Positions 16,490 through 26,223 of a stretch of DNA of 64,000 nucleotides are shown here, piece by piece. Made by a program: the position numbers and the translations under genes. The notes beneath the pieces were generated by a model that searched no databases, was not told the origin of the DNA, and worked only from the letters and a program-made list of their open reading frames with translations. Position 1 is the stretch's first letter. Every line of letters begins with the position of its first letter. The DNA comes from an uncultured Gammaproteobacteria bacterium (GTDB lineage Bacteria; Pseudomonadota; Gammaproteobacteria; DRJJ01): positions 45,228 to 109,227 of the forward strand of contig CAMYJU010000007.1 of assembly GCA_947258795.1 (NCBI GenBank). Reading direction: 5' to 3'.

Positions 16490-16945
16490 CTACTCTGGCA
16501 ATTGTTTTCCTGTTCCTCCTGCTTCTTCTGGAAGATCGTTATATTTGGGTAAACCATCTTTCATAGGGTGTACTGACTCAAGATAATGTACATGGAAACC
16601 CGGCCTAAAAATAAAATCCTCAATCACAGCAGACGGTACATCGACTAAATCCATAGTCGGATGATCTGTATAAAGATGACCGCCACATTTTTTACACCAT
16701 GCGCGATTACTTACTATAGTTTCATCTTTTGAAAGCGGGTTGCCGGTAAAACCATCTATATTCTCTTTACCTTTAGTAATTTGGATATTTTCAGGTTTCC
16801 ATAAGGTAAATTCACTCACGGGACTTGCCGACCATTGCCGACAAGAGTCGCAATGACAATAAGCCATTACTTCAGGATTACCACTTAAGGTAAATTCAAC
16901 ATCCCCACAAAAACAATGACCTGTATATTGAGAATTGTTGCTCAT
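16490..16945 (-). CDS. GFA-family zinc protein
   Basis: This 151-residue protein belongs to the glutathione-dependent formaldehyde-activating (GFA/CENP-V) family. It has the zinc ligands in HCFCGDVEF and YCHCDSCRQW near the N-terminus and a second pair in WCKKCGGHLY. Most members have unknown substrates; some form S-hydroxymethylglutathione or bind other thiol adducts. It lies 31 bp downstream of the nitrilase gene on the same strand, so the two are probably co-transcribed and act on related small molecules. It starts behind AGGAG. Confidence 0.85.
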   Translation of the reverse strand: MSNNSQYTGHCFCGDVEFTLSGNPEVMAYCHCDSCRQWSASPVSEFTLWKPENIQITKGKENIDGFTGNPLSKDETIVSNRAWCKKCGGHLYTDHPTMDLVDVPSAVIEDFIFRPGFHVHYLESVHPMKDGLPKYNDLPEEAGGTGKQLPE

Positions 16946-16976
16946 GGTTTTCTCCTTATTTTTCTAATCTCATCTG

Positions 16977-17915
16977 TTATTTTTCAAATACTGCTGGTGA
17001 TTGCGCTTGAGTGTTAACATGTAATTGGAAGATATCCGGACGTGAATAGTGACCAACGACATCAAAGGCTCTTTTAGCGATGGCAACTTTTTCCAAATCA
17101 ATGTCGTAGTACAAAATGCCGGCTTCTTTATTCATAGGACCGGCAACAATTTCACCTCCCGGTGCAATAACTACGGAATCACCCGGGTTCACCCATTCAT
17201 CCTCATCAGGATATAAAGTTTCTTTTTCTGGAAAGTCTTCAGGAATATCGCTGCCTTGCATGAGATTGCCGCAGCCTACAATCCAGCAGCAGCCTTCGCG
17301 CGCAATATGCTGCAAACTGCCCAGCCAGTTATCACCACTGTCATACGTCGGTGCAATGTAGAGTTCGATACCTTGCGCATACATGGCATAACGCGCCAGT
17401 GGCATGTAATTTTCCCAACACAATAATGCGCCGATGCGGCCTACCGGGCTATCAACCACTTTCAGTCCGGTTGCATCACCAAAGCCCCATACCATACGTT
17501 CTGGATTTGTTGGCATAAGTTTGCGATGTTTATTTAATAAATTCCCATCCGGATCAATGGTGACAACGGTGTTATACAGCGTTGCCTGACTCAACTTTCC
17601 ATCACGTTCTTCAATACCGCATACAATAGTGACGTTATGTTTTTTTGCTGCAGCATATAAAGGCGCAAGGTCATCGGCATCTACATTAACGGCATTTTTA
17701 AGCAGGCGATGATGCAATGCTTCGGACGTGTTCCAGTCGCCCCCTGGTCTGAGTCGCCACACCCATGCAGGATAGCCGGGGATAAATGCTTCAGTGAAAA
17801 TCACCAGCTTAGCGCCATTACTTGCGGCTTCCTTAGCCATGGCAACGGCAGATTCGATGGTTTTTACCTTATCCAGAAATACCGGTGCTTTCTGCACGAT
17901 GCCAATTTTATTCAT
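16977..17915 (-). CDS. Nitrilase-family carbon-nitrogen hydrolase
   Basis: The enzyme hydrolyses a carbon-nitrogen bond, most likely a nitrile to a carboxylic acid. From the ATG at 17915 the protein has 312 residues. The triad is visible as Glu42 (FTEAFIPGYP), Lys132 (HRKLMPT) and Cys166 (LLCWENY). The CWENYMPLAR segment and the WVWRLRPG stretch are typical of true nitrilases (EC 3.5.5.1) rather than amidases. A frame extension to 18020 would overlap the divergent LysR gene region and lacks a ribosome site. The divergent LysR regulator is probably its controller. Confidence 0.9.
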   Translation of the reverse strand: MNKIGIVQKAPVFLDKVKTIESAVAMAKEAASNGAKLVIFTEAFIPGYPAWVWRLRPGGDWNTSEALHHRLLKNAVNVDADDLAPLYAAAKKHNVTIVCGIEERDGKLSQATLYNTVVTIDPDGNLLNKHRKLMPTNPERMVWGFGDATGLKVVDSPVGRIGALLCWENYMPLARYAMYAQGIELYIAPTYDSGDNWLGSLQHIAREGCCWIVGCGNLMQGSDIPEDFPEKETLYPDEDEWVNPGDSVVIAPGGEIVAGPMNKEAGILYYDIDLEKVAIAKRAFDVVGHYSRPDIFQLHVNTQAQSPAVFEK

Positions 17916-18034
17916 GTCCTTGCTCCGTAAAATGCGATTATTTAGACTAATATGAAGTGTAGACTGATTATTTTTACTTACTATTGGGAAAAAAAAGAAA
18001 CATAATATGCAAAAATGCACAAAAAGGTGCCGAT

Positions 18035-18907
18035 ATGAACTGGGATGATCTGAGACTCTTTTTGGCCGTGGCCCGTAGCGGCTCTATCAGTGGTGCGGCA
18101 AAACAACTGGGTGTTCAGCACTCAACTATCTCCCGGCGCATGCGGCAATTCGAGCTAAACCTGGGCGCACGTTTGATTGAACGAAAAAAAAGCGGCTATG
18201 AACTTACCCAGGCAGGTGAACATGTAAAAGAAGCGGCTAATAATATTGAACGTGAAATTCTTGGAGTAGACGGTGCACTAATAGGAAAAGATTCTCAACT
18301 GATTGGGTCATTACATGTTACTGCTATTAACAATATGGCCTCTTCGATTTTAATGCCGATGTTTGCGAAGTTCAGTAATCAACACCCATTGATAAATCTA
18401 CATATTGTCGTTTCCAATCTGGATGCTAGCCTCGTTCAGCGTGATGCGGATGTTGCCATACGTCTTACTAACTCACCTCCTGATACCTTGATCGGTAAAC
18501 GAATTGTCACTGTTGCTTCAACTATCTATGGCAGTCGCTCATATATTGAAAAACTCCGACAAGATAATAGCGAACCCAATTGGATTGGCGTGGATTGTTG
18601 CGGGTTTCATAAAACCTGGACAAATCAGGCCTGTGGTGAGCAGCCACATAACTTTGTTAGCGATGATACGCTATTAACACTTGCGGCAATAAAAGAAAAC
18701 TTGGGGGTTTCCATACTCCCTTGTTTCATGGGTGATGCTGATTTCGCACTGGAGCGCTACTGTCAACCAGACCCAGCTTATAATTTAGGGCTCTGGATAT
18801 TACTACACCCGGATTTAAAACGTACTGCGAGAGTATTGGCCTTTCGAGAGTTCATGGCTAATGCAATCTATGAGAAAAATGATTTGTTTGAAGGCAAGTG
18901 CCACTAA
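18035..18907 (+). CDS. LysR-family transcriptional regulator
   Basis: This 290-residue regulator starts at the ATG at 18035 behind AAAGGTG. The N-terminal winged helix is clear (MNWDDLRLFLAVARSGSIS, then AAKQLGVQHSTISRRMRQFE), followed by a substrate-binding domain with reduced length in its second half. It is divergent from the nitrilase-GFA pair across about 120 bp, the standard arrangement in which a LysR protein controls the neighbouring catabolic genes and itself. Confidence 0.9.
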   Translation: MNWDDLRLFLAVARSGSISGAAKQLGVQHSTISRRMRQFELNLGARLIERKKSGYELTQAGEHVKEAANNIEREILGVDGALIGKDSQLIGSLHVTAINNMASSILMPMFAKFSNQHPLINLHIVVSNLDASLVQRDADVAIRLTNSPPDTLIGKRIVTVASTIYGSRSYIEKLRQDNSEPNWIGVDCCGFHKTWTNQACGEQPHNFVSDDTLLTLAAIKENLGVSILPCFMGDADFALERYCQPDPAYNLGLWILLHPDLKRTARVLAFREFMANAIYEKNDLFEGKCH

Positions 18908-18920
18908 CCCATTAATTGAC

Positions 18921-19146
18921 ACTGCCGGACTTTTACCGGGATCGGTTATGCACCGTTATGCTTAGTTATTGATTATACGCAACGAGCGTCCTGATTAAGG
19001 TTAATAATTTCAATAATTTATTTAGTGCTAAATCATCTGCGAACCAGGCGGACGCATATTCGGCCAGCGGCTTTGCCGCGCAGAATGGCCGTAGGCCGGC
19101 CCGCAGGGTGAGGGCTATAGCCCGAATAATCGTGCCGGGCGCGCCA
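18921..19146 (+). repeat. tRNA-Arg(ACG) 3'-half repeat, copy C, with short insert
   Basis: 19037-19062 resembles the anticodon-to-T-stem part (CTGCGAACCAGGCGGACGC, with substitutions) and 19129-19146 the T-stem and acceptor end to CCA. The 66-bp insert (19063-19128) begins with hairpin GCGGC-TTT-GCCGC followed by GCAGAATGG, and holds GGCC-GTA-GGCC and GGGCTATAGCCC. The left block (TGCCGGACTTTTACCGGG, then GTTATGCACCGTTATGC) is shared with copies D and E. Confidence 0.85.
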
Positions 19147-19228
19147 TATTAAACAAAAGGCTTGCAATGGCTGGATCTTTATTTTGATAGTTTTTACTCT
19201 GATCCCAAATATTCTTTCTATACAGTCT

Positions 19229-20974
19229 TTATTTTTTCTGAATGACTGATAGCCTGCCTGCTTTATCTAGAGTGCCCTTATAGACATAGACCTTTGCATT
19301 ATCAAGGTCAACTTCGTTACGACCGGTATCGGACCAGACCTCATGCAGATGCTGGTTGTCACCCAGGATCTTACCATGGTGGTCGGTAATACGGTGATCG
19401 AGTGCTGGCGTTACTTCTTGGTGTTCCTCAATGTAGGCAACAATTTCATGTGGTCCAATGCGTTCAGTTTTCTCGACATCAATGGCTGACGGACTATTGC
19501 GAAAGTACATATTGAACTCTGCCAAGCTATAAAGTTGTTTATCTTTCACTGGAATCGCGTTGATTTTTATATTCTGTACCCGATTCGGGTAGGGTTGTGA
19601 TAAGTCGACCGAAAGCTCAATACCTGAAAAGCGCCACATATTACCACCAATACGTTCCAGTTCATTGTCTGAGACCACATTGTCAACTGCTGCTTCAAGC
19701 ATTTCACGCAGACTTTGGCCCTGAAATTTCATTAGATAAACCGGGGTCTCAGTTGGTACGAGGTTATAGATATCTTCCACCGTGATGGGTCCAGGAAGTA
19801 TGCTTGCGCCGTAACGTCCTGGTTGCGTAATGGCGATGTCTTGCCCAGTGCGTGCATGTAGTGCATCGCTTACAAGATTATCCGCGGTGCTTTGCCAGGT
19901 CCCCTGTCGATAGAGCAGTGTTTTTGTTTCACCAATAACACGCTCCAGCTCTGCCTTGTAGGGCGCCCGTAACTTTTCGATTATTGTCGCAATTACCGGA
20001 TCTGGTTTTATTTCATCTGTGCGTACAGGAAACAGGGTTTGTTCAAAGGTGGACACGCGCCCATTATTTACTTTGAGATCAAGCTGGCCGAGCATTTTTC
20101 CATGTGAGCCAGATTGTACAACCAGTACGTCACGCTTACTCTCTTTGTTATATACCAGTGTGGGGCGATAGAGGATATCATGTGTATGAGCGCCGACGAT
20201 CACATCGATACCGCTAACGAGTTCCGCATAACGTGCATCCGTCTTCCAGCCCATATGTGATAACAAAATGACAAGATCAACCTGTTCTTGAGAACGCAGC
20301 TTGTCAACATCTGACTGTACTTCCTCTACTCGTAAACCAAAACTCCATTGCTTGTGATCAACAACCTTGGACATCCAGTGATAGGCCATGCCAATGATTG
20401 CAACCTTATGGCCAGCAACCTTTTTTATAATGTATGGGCTTACATTTGGGAGAGTTACGCGTTCATTAAAATCTGCATCATAGAAATTAGCGGCTACAAT
20501 AGGAAAATTTGCAGCTGAAAACAAGCGTTCGAGTGTTGCCTGATCGTAGAAGAAGTCTACATTACCTGGAGCCATGGCATCATAACCCATTGCATTCATC
20601 ACCTCTACAACAGGGGTGCCTCCAAGACGAACCGGAACTACTGTTCCGTGCCAGGTATCTCCGCTGTCGAGCAATAGCGTTCGATCGGGTTGTTTGTTGC
20701 GCTGACGATTAATAATGGATGCGATGTATGCGAAGCCACCGATGCGGCCATCCCGTTTCGAACGATCGATGAAGCGATCATCGCCTTCCTCTCGATGATA
20801 GAGTGGACTCAGATAGCCATGGGTATCGTTAGTCCATAAAACGCGAAGATCGTATGAATGGCGAGCATCTGTACACCCGGCCATAAACATGACCACAAGA
20901 CCTGCTGATAGAAAGTGTTGCAATAATTGATAATACACAGGCATGTCCCTGGTGCTGTACAAAGATATATTCAC
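19229..20974 (-). CDS. SoxB-like/5'-nucleotidase-family metallophosphoesterase lipoprotein
   Basis: The 581-residue protein starts with a lipoprotein signal (lipobox MAGC near residue 33; an alternative ATG lies at 20944). The metallophosphoesterase core has NDTHGYL, LLDSGDTWHG, LSHMGWK and GAHTHD metal-ligand motifs. The C-terminal 5'-nucleotidase domain follows with DNLVSDAL and a TVEDIYNLVP stretch. The usual GNHE motif is replaced by GNVDF, and the WSFGLR and DTWHG segments recall SoxB, the thiosulfohydrolase of the Sox system, rather than UshA. It lies 6 bp downstream of a SoxW-like thioredoxin gene. Substrate is uncertain: SoxB-type hydrolase or 5'-nucleotidase. Confidence 0.75.
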   Translation of the reverse strand: MNISLYSTRDMPVYYQLLQHFLSAGLVVMFMAGCTDARHSYDLRVLWTNDTHGYLSPLYHREEGDDRFIDRSKRDGRIGGFAYIASIINRQRNKQPDRTLLLDSGDTWHGTVVPVRLGGTPVVEVMNAMGYDAMAPGNVDFFYDQATLERLFSAANFPIVAANFYDADFNERVTLPNVSPYIIKKVAGHKVAIIGMAYHWMSKVVDHKQWSFGLRVEEVQSDVDKLRSQEQVDLVILLSHMGWKTDARYAELVSGIDVIVGAHTHDILYRPTLVYNKESKRDVLVVQSGSHGKMLGQLDLKVNNGRVSTFEQTLFPVRTDEIKPDPVIATIIEKLRAPYKAELERVIGETKTLLYRQGTWQSTADNLVSDALHARTGQDIAITQPGRYGASILPGPITVEDIYNLVPTETPVYLMKFQGQSLREMLEAAVDNVVSDNELERIGGNMWRFSGIELSVDLSQPYPNRVQNIKINAIPVKDKQLYSLAEFNMYFRNSPSAIDVEKTERIGPHEIVAYIEEHQEVTPALDHRITDHHGKILGDNQHLHEVWSDTGRNEVDLDNAKVYVYKGTLDKAGRLSVIQKK

Positions 20975-20980
20975 AGTTTA

Positions 20981-22042
20981 TCAGTTTGTTTTCTGTTTCT
21001 TTTGGTGCCTTTCTATTGCTTTTGTTCTTGCGAATTTCTGGTACGTCCAGCCCTTTTTATATGCTTTTTCTAGCACAAAATTCATGGAGTTCATCATGCG
21101 TTGGGGCAATACAAGCGCATCAGTTTTCAACACTGCATTACCATTCACATCAAAAAACGCTATCGCAGGCATTCTGCTGAAGGCATATCTTCTGAACAGG
21201 GATAAAGCTGTAGCACGGTTTCCATCCGGTGTAATAATGGCTGTCTTGTCATCCATGCCATCAAGATTCACGACCTCGAATCGTTTCAGGGTGTTCTTAA
21301 TCAACTTTAAGCGTAGCACATCGTTTCGAAAGTCATCACACTCATCACAGCCGGTCTTCTCGAATATCAACAACAGCGGCTTGCTTGTGGGCAACAGATT
21401 CCGGTTCAATACGTGTGAGCGATAGTATTCGGGGTGTTTTCCTGCATGCGCTGATTTATTGATCGCAAAGCGATTGAAATAATCGCCAAGTGACGTTGAC
21501 TGGTAATGCTGACCCGTCACATAGGTCAGGATTATTTTAAATCGCCCGGGTGACTGAAAACCTGTGACCCTCAGCACCCTTTTACCTCCCTTGCCGTAAA
21601 ACAGTAACGTAGGTGAAAATTCCGCTCCTTCTCGCCTGGCGAATGCTTTCACCGATATCTCCTTACCGCCAGGATCTACCATGTCGGCATCACTGAAAAT
21701 ATCCATTCCTACAGAATCAAAGTGCTTTCTTACCATTGATGCAATCACAGGATCACCCAGGCTTTTTCGAATGAACACCTCGCAATACGAGCAACCTTCG
21801 GATGTAAACAGCAACATCAGACCATGCTTTCCATCAGACCTGGCTTTGGCCAGGACTTCTTCAAGCTCAAAGAACGGGGTGTCCTTAAACCAGACCGGGT
21901 ATCCAATGTGTTTTACTTCGCTATCAACAAAACTGGTAGCGCTCGATGCACTTAAAGGCGCAAGTAAAACTATGCTGGCAAGCAGTAAAAAGTATATTTT
22001 GCTCAATATATTCTTATTCAAAATATCACCTCCGATAATCAT
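20981..22042 (-). CDS. Exported tandem thioredoxin-fold protein, SoxW-like
   Basis: This 353-residue protein has a signal peptide (cleavage near ASSA-TS, about residue 35) and two thioredoxin-like domains. The first has CSYC in LLFTSEGCSYCEVF and a FSPTLLFYG strand. The second has CDEC in LIFEKTGCDECDDF and a cis-Pro-like MPAIAFFD. SoxW proteins keep the Sox thiol/disulfide state in the periplasm. A second redox domain makes this version larger than typical SoxW. It is followed after 6 bp by the SoxB-like gene, so the two likely act together. Confidence 0.78.
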   Translation of the reverse strand: MIIGGDILNKNILSKIYFLLLASIVLLAPLSASSATSFVDSEVKHIGYPVWFKDTPFFELEEVLAKARSDGKHGLMLLFTSEGCSYCEVFIRKSLGDPVIASMVRKHFDSVGMDIFSDADMVDPGGKEISVKAFARREGAEFSPTLLFYGKGGKRVLRVTGFQSPGRFKIILTYVTGQHYQSTSLGDYFNRFAINKSAHAGKHPEYYRSHVLNRNLLPTSKPLLLIFEKTGCDECDDFRNDVLRLKLIKNTLKRFEVVNLDGMDDKTAIITPDGNRATALSLFRRYAFSRMPAIAFFDVNGNAVLKTDALVLPQRMMNSMNFVLEKAYKKGWTYQKFARTKAIERHQKKQKTN

Positions 22043-22218
22043 GACGGTCTAATGACAATGCCACATTGAATATCTCAACATTCATGAGAAATCCGGCATA
22101 CCTTGATCAAGCCTGGGTAATACATCATGTCGTTCATCCATGCTTGACCTACAGGTGCAGAATATGTATGAACTGCCTTGTAGATTTTCAGACATCAGTC
22201 TCCTACAGCCTTTTTTTC

Positions 22219-22560
22219 CTAGTAAACTTCATACCAGTCAATCGGTATCCAGTCGAAGTTATCAAGATCAGTTTCACTGCTTTTTGGGCTCTGTTTAACA
22301 TCACCTTTCGAGCCGACATTGGAGGCTTCAGCAGCCTCAAAAACTGAAAACTCTGACTGATCGCCGATTTTATGCGTATTGGCTGGCTGGTTTGCCTCTG
22401 CTTCTGCCAGACCGGCAAGATAATATTCAGCTTTGTAATGACAGTCGCCGGTTACCATGTTGTTTTTTGGGTCACTACTACCGAGACAGTCTGCTGCGCT
22501 CACGCCAGGGCAAAATAGAGCGATTGCATATAAAGTATTAAGCATTGACTTGTTAATCAT
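22219..22560 (-). CDS. Small secreted hypothetical protein
   Basis: From the ATG at 22560, with AAGGAAA upstream, the product has 113 residues. A signal peptide (IALFCPGVSA-AD) is followed by a short mature part with two cysteines (Cys24 and Cys39 approximately) and a Ser/Asp-rich, probably disordered centre. The C-terminus is rich in Trp and Tyr (FDWIPIDWYEVY). I do not recognise a family. It is co-directional with the SoxW-like gene but separated by 176 bp. Confidence 0.6.
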   Translation of the reverse strand: MINKSMLNTLYAIALFCPGVSAADCLGSSDPKNNMVTGDCHYKAEYYLAGLAEAEANQPANTHKIGDQSEFSVFEAAEASNVGSKGDVKQSPKSSETDLDNFDWIPIDWYEVY

Positions 22561-22814
22561 GATGATTTTCCTTAGTATTAATATGAGTTTTCCTTCGATT
22601 ACTAAGATCAGCCTTTCCTTTTGCTGAAATGTGTCATTGCTGTGAGTAGTGAGTATTGATGGCAAGCGCCGTATAAGTCTCGACTGAAGAACGACGATAA
22701 GACGAAGGAAAGACTATGATTATTATTCTCTTTTAAACAGTATGTTACAGGCCACCTAGGACTTCCGACGGAGTTCGACAGTATGGCTCACCGGAACAAT
22801 GAGACTGAATAAGC

Positions 22815-24527
22815 TTGAGAAATAACGGACAGAAAGGCTTTTACATAGGTGACTGGCAGGTATCTCCTGCACAAGGCCTGTTGACTCGCGGTAGCAAGAC
22901 AGCACACCTCGAGCCCAAGGCCATGGAAGTGCTGGTTTATCTCGCCTCACACCCTGCTGAGGTCGTCACCCGGGAAGAGCTGGAGCGGGATGTCTGGCAT
23001 GGCGCACTGGTCGGTTATGATGCCGTCACTTCTACTGTCATCAAGTTACGCAAGGCACTGCAAGACAACGCCCGGCAGCCGCGTTTCATTGCGACCATCC
23101 CAAAAAAGGGTTATCAGCTGATCGCACCGATTACCCATCCTGAAGACGAAGGTAAACCTGAAGCGAATACGCATTTTTCCAGCGAGACTATAGACGAAAC
23201 ACAGCAGAAACCACATCCGAAACCTAAGCGCCGAGCGAGTATGCTCATAGCGGTATTGGCAGGCGTTGTCTTCTTCGGCCTGGTGTGGTTATGGACGACG
23301 ATACCATCCGGGTCGATGACCCAGCCGCCCGGCAATATCAGCACTTTACCGCCTTCCATTGTTGTTCTGCCATTCGAGAATATTAGTGATGATCCAAAGC
23401 AGGAATATCTCGCGGATGGGATCACGGAGGACATCATCACAGATCTTTCACGTTTGTCGAACCTGTTAGTAATAGCCAGTAATACCTCGATCAAATACAA
23501 GGGCAGACATGTCACGCCAGAGGAAGTTGGGGCTGATTTAAATGTTGGGTTTGTACTCAAAGGCAGCATCAGGCAGCTTGGCAAATCAGTTCGAGTCAAT
23601 GTGCAATTGGTCAACACAAAGACGGGTTTCAATACATGGGCACAACGCTACGATAGAAATGTGACGGAAGTATTTGCAGTACAGGATGCAGTGACGCACA
23701 GAATTGTAGAGGCACTTTCCGTTAAGATCACGAATCGGGAAAAACAACGCCAGTTACTAAGAGCAACCGACAATCTGAAGGCATATGACTTCTTTCAGGA
23801 AGGGCAGAGATTATTTAAAGTCAGCACAAAAGAAACTCATGTGCAGGCACGTGAGATGTATCGTAAAGCGGTCGAGCTCGATTCAAACTATGGCCGCGCA
23901 TACGGTGCGATGGCAGTCACTCTTACCAACGACTTCCGACGGGGATGGACTGATACTCCAGTAGAAACCCTGGATCGTGCCCTGGTGCTTGCAAAACAAG
24001 CCGTTGCCCTGGATGACTCAGCTCCTCAAACCTACTGGGCACTTGGTTTTGTTTATCTCACGCGCAAGGAATACGATAACGCAGAGCAGGCGACGGAACA
24101 GGCAATCAAGATTGCACCTAATTATGCGGACGGGTACGGCTTGCTCGCCCTGATCAATAGTTTTATTGGTCAACCTAAAAAAGCGATTGAGCTTAATGAT
24201 AAAGCCATACGATATAATCCCTATTACTCTTTTGAATATCTGGTTACTTATGGAATAGCTTATTACACAATGGGCGACTATGATGCGGCGATAGCAGCGC
24301 TAGAGCAAGGTCAGGAACGTAATCCAAACGCAATACATATCAAGCTACCTCTTGCGGCCAGTTATGTGAGAGCCGACCGGCAAGATGATGCTGAATGGGT
24401 CGTTACCGAGCTGCGTGCACTGAGCCCAACGGCGTCCATTAGCGACTTAGAAAAAACTATTCCGTATGTGCCTGAATTAAAGCGCGCTTTTTTAGCGGAC
24501 CTTCGAAAGGCTGGTTTGCCTGAATAA
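22815..24527 (+). CDS. CadC-like regulator: winged helix, membrane anchor, TPR
   Basis: The 570-residue protein has an OmpR/CadC-type winged-helix domain at residues 1-105 (HLEPKAMEVLVYLASHP, then TVIKLRKALQDNARQPRFI and KKGYQLIAP). A linker and one membrane segment follow near residues 140-160 (MLIAVLAGVVFFGLVWLW). A periplasmic FlgO/TolB-like segment comes next (SIVVLPFENISDDPKQEYL). Tandem TPR units such as DNAEQATEQAIKIAPNYADG occupy the C-terminal half. It would sense a periplasmic or metabolic signal and bind DNA from the membrane. The start is a TTG with an in-frame stop just upstream; no ATG precedes the helix. Confidence 0.85.
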   Translation: MRNNGQKGFYIGDWQVSPAQGLLTRGSKTAHLEPKAMEVLVYLASHPAEVVTREELERDVWHGALVGYDAVTSTVIKLRKALQDNARQPRFIATIPKKGYQLIAPITHPEDEGKPEANTHFSSETIDETQQKPHPKPKRRASMLIAVLAGVVFFGLVWLWTTIPSGSMTQPPGNISTLPPSIVVLPFENISDDPKQEYLADGITEDIITDLSRLSNLLVIASNTSIKYKGRHVTPEEVGADLNVGFVLKGSIRQLGKSVRVNVQLVNTKTGFNTWAQRYDRNVTEVFAVQDAVTHRIVEALSVKITNREKQRQLLRATDNLKAYDFFQEGQRLFKVSTKETHVQAREMYRKAVELDSNYGRAYGAMAVTLTNDFRRGWTDTPVETLDRALVLAKQAVALDDSAPQTYWALGFVYLTRKEYDNAEQATEQAIKIAPNYADGYGLLALINSFIGQPKKAIELNDKAIRYNPYYSFEYLVTYGIAYYTMGDYDAAIAALEQGQERNPNAIHIKLPLAASYVRADRQDDAEWVVTELRALSPTASISDLEKTIPYVPELKRAFLADLRKAGLPE

Positions 24528-24539
24528 AATTAATGAGAG

Positions 24540-24587
24540 TCGGTGAAAAATTTGAATGATTTAGATTTTCACCGATATAGTTTTTTT
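24540..24587 (+). terminator. Rho-independent terminator after the winged-helix/TPR gene
   Basis: TCGGTGAAAA (24540-24549) pairs with TTTTCACCGA (24566-24575) and is followed by seven T residues at 24581-24587. Confidence 0.85.
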
Positions 24588-24757
24588 ACTAATCCACATG
24601 AGTATAACTAATAACTTTTTGTCATCACGTAATTCTAGCGGTAGCAACAATAATAGTAGAAACTCTTTAGTCACTGCCGGACCTTCGACGTAATTAATTA
24701 AGTTAGTTCGACAAATACCCATTCATGGTTCTATAGCAGGATTTAATGGAAGCGGTT

Positions 24758-26218
24758 TTAGCGGATAACAGGAAGCAGCAGCATCACAAATACGGTAATG
24801 ACCAGGCTGGCAAGCAGATTCATCCACAAACCGGCGCGAGCCATCTGCTGAATCGTGACATAACGACTGCTGAAGATGATTGCATTGGGTGGTGTGGCGA
24901 CCGGCAACATGAAGGCGTATGACGCGGCAACAGCAGCGGGCACCATCAGGTATAGTGGTAATACATCGACCGCCCCGGCCAGTGCGCCCATCACCGGAAG
25001 AACCAATGTGGCGGTAGCAGTGTTGGAGGTGACTTCGGTCAAAAAAATCACCACCAGGGTTATCACCAGGACGAGAACGATCAGGTGTACTCCATGCAAA
25101 ATCGACAACTGCGTTACGATCCATTCGGTTAAACCGCTGTCGCTGAATCCTTTTGCCAACGCAAAGCCACCACCGAACAAGATAAGAATATCCCAGGGCA
25201 GTTTTACGGCTGTGGGCCAATCCAGCAAAAACTCTCTTTTACTAAAGTCCGACGGAATCACGAACAATACCAGTGCACCGGCCATGGCAATACTGGCGTC
25301 GCTCACGCCCGCCAGCGCGGTAATGTCAAATAGTCCGCGGCTAATCCAGCTTACCGCCACGGCAGTAAATACAGCCGCAATCCACTTTTCCTGTTGCGAC
25401 ATGGGGCCCAACCTGGAGAGTTCCTCGCTGATCAGTTTCGTGATGTCCTGCGTTGCCTGGTGCCCGACTGGATAAGCGATACGTGTGAGATAAAACCACG
25501 AGATAGCGAGCATGATGAGCGACAAGGGCACACCGAATCCCATCCACGCCGCAAAACTGATGCGTTGGTCATACATGTTTTCCACTACGCCGGCTAATAT
25601 CGCATTAGGCGGGGTGCCGATCAGGGTCGCAACCCCACCAATGGATGCGGCATAGGCGATACTCAGCATCAATGCGGTGCCAAATGCAGGTTTCTTTTCG
25701 CTTTCATTTTTCGTCTGACGTGTGTTCGAGGTCAGTTGACTAATCACGGCAAGCGCGATGGGTAGCATCATCATCGCCGTTGCCGTGTTGCTGATCCACA
25801 TGGACAGAAATGCGGTGGCAACCATAAATCCGAGAATGATGCGCGATGGACTGTCACCCACCAAATGTATGATGTGCAGGGCGATGCGTTTGTGCAGGTT
25901 CCATTTCTGCATGGCCATGGCGATCAAAAACCCGCCCATAAACAGATAAACCAGGTGATTGGCATAAGCGGTGGTTGTGGTCGAGGTCGACATCACGCCA
26001 AGGACGGGAAACAACACAATCGGCAGTAGTGCAGTGGCCGCGAGGGGGATTGCTTCCGTAATCCACCATATTGCCATCAGGGTCGCGACCGCGCCCACGC
26101 TCAAAGCCGCCGGCGGCATGTTATGTGGCGTTGGCAAAACCAGCAATACCATGAACAACACAGGGCCAATCACAAGGCCAATGATGCGTCGTTCCGTCCA
26201 GCCGGATTTTGTGCTCAT
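24758..26218 (-). CDS. DASS/SLC13-family dicarboxylate transporter
   Basis: The 486-residue membrane protein belongs to the divalent anion:sodium symporter family. It has many hydrophobic helices and the two conserved SNT motifs that bind sodium and a carboxylate (WISNTATAMMM and VTSNTATATLV). Likely substrates are succinate, malate, fumarate or 2-oxoglutarate. It is the last gene of a minus-strand operon with korA, korB and glutamate dehydrogenase, 5 bp after the latter. This suggests that the imported dicarboxylate feeds 2-oxoglutarate and glutamate formation. Confidence 0.92.
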   Translation of the reverse strand: MSTKSGWTERRIIGLVIGPVLFMVLLVLPTPHNMPPAALSVGAVATLMAIWWITEAIPLAATALLPIVLFPVLGVMSTSTTTTAYANHLVYLFMGGFLIAMAMQKWNLHKRIALHIIHLVGDSPSRIILGFMVATAFLSMWISNTATAMMMLPIALAVISQLTSNTRQTKNESEKKPAFGTALMLSIAYAASIGGVATLIGTPPNAILAGVVENMYDQRISFAAWMGFGVPLSLIMLAISWFYLTRIAYPVGHQATQDITKLISEELSRLGPMSQQEKWIAAVFTAVAVSWISRGLFDITALAGVSDASIAMAGALVLFVIPSDFSKREFLLDWPTAVKLPWDILILFGGGFALAKGFSDSGLTEWIVTQLSILHGVHLIVLVLVITLVVIFLTEVTSNTATATLVLPVMGALAGAVDVLPLYLMVPAAVAASYAFMLPVATPPNAIIFSSRYVTIQQMARAGLWMNLLASLVITVFVMLLLPVIR

Positions 26219-26223
26219 GGTGG

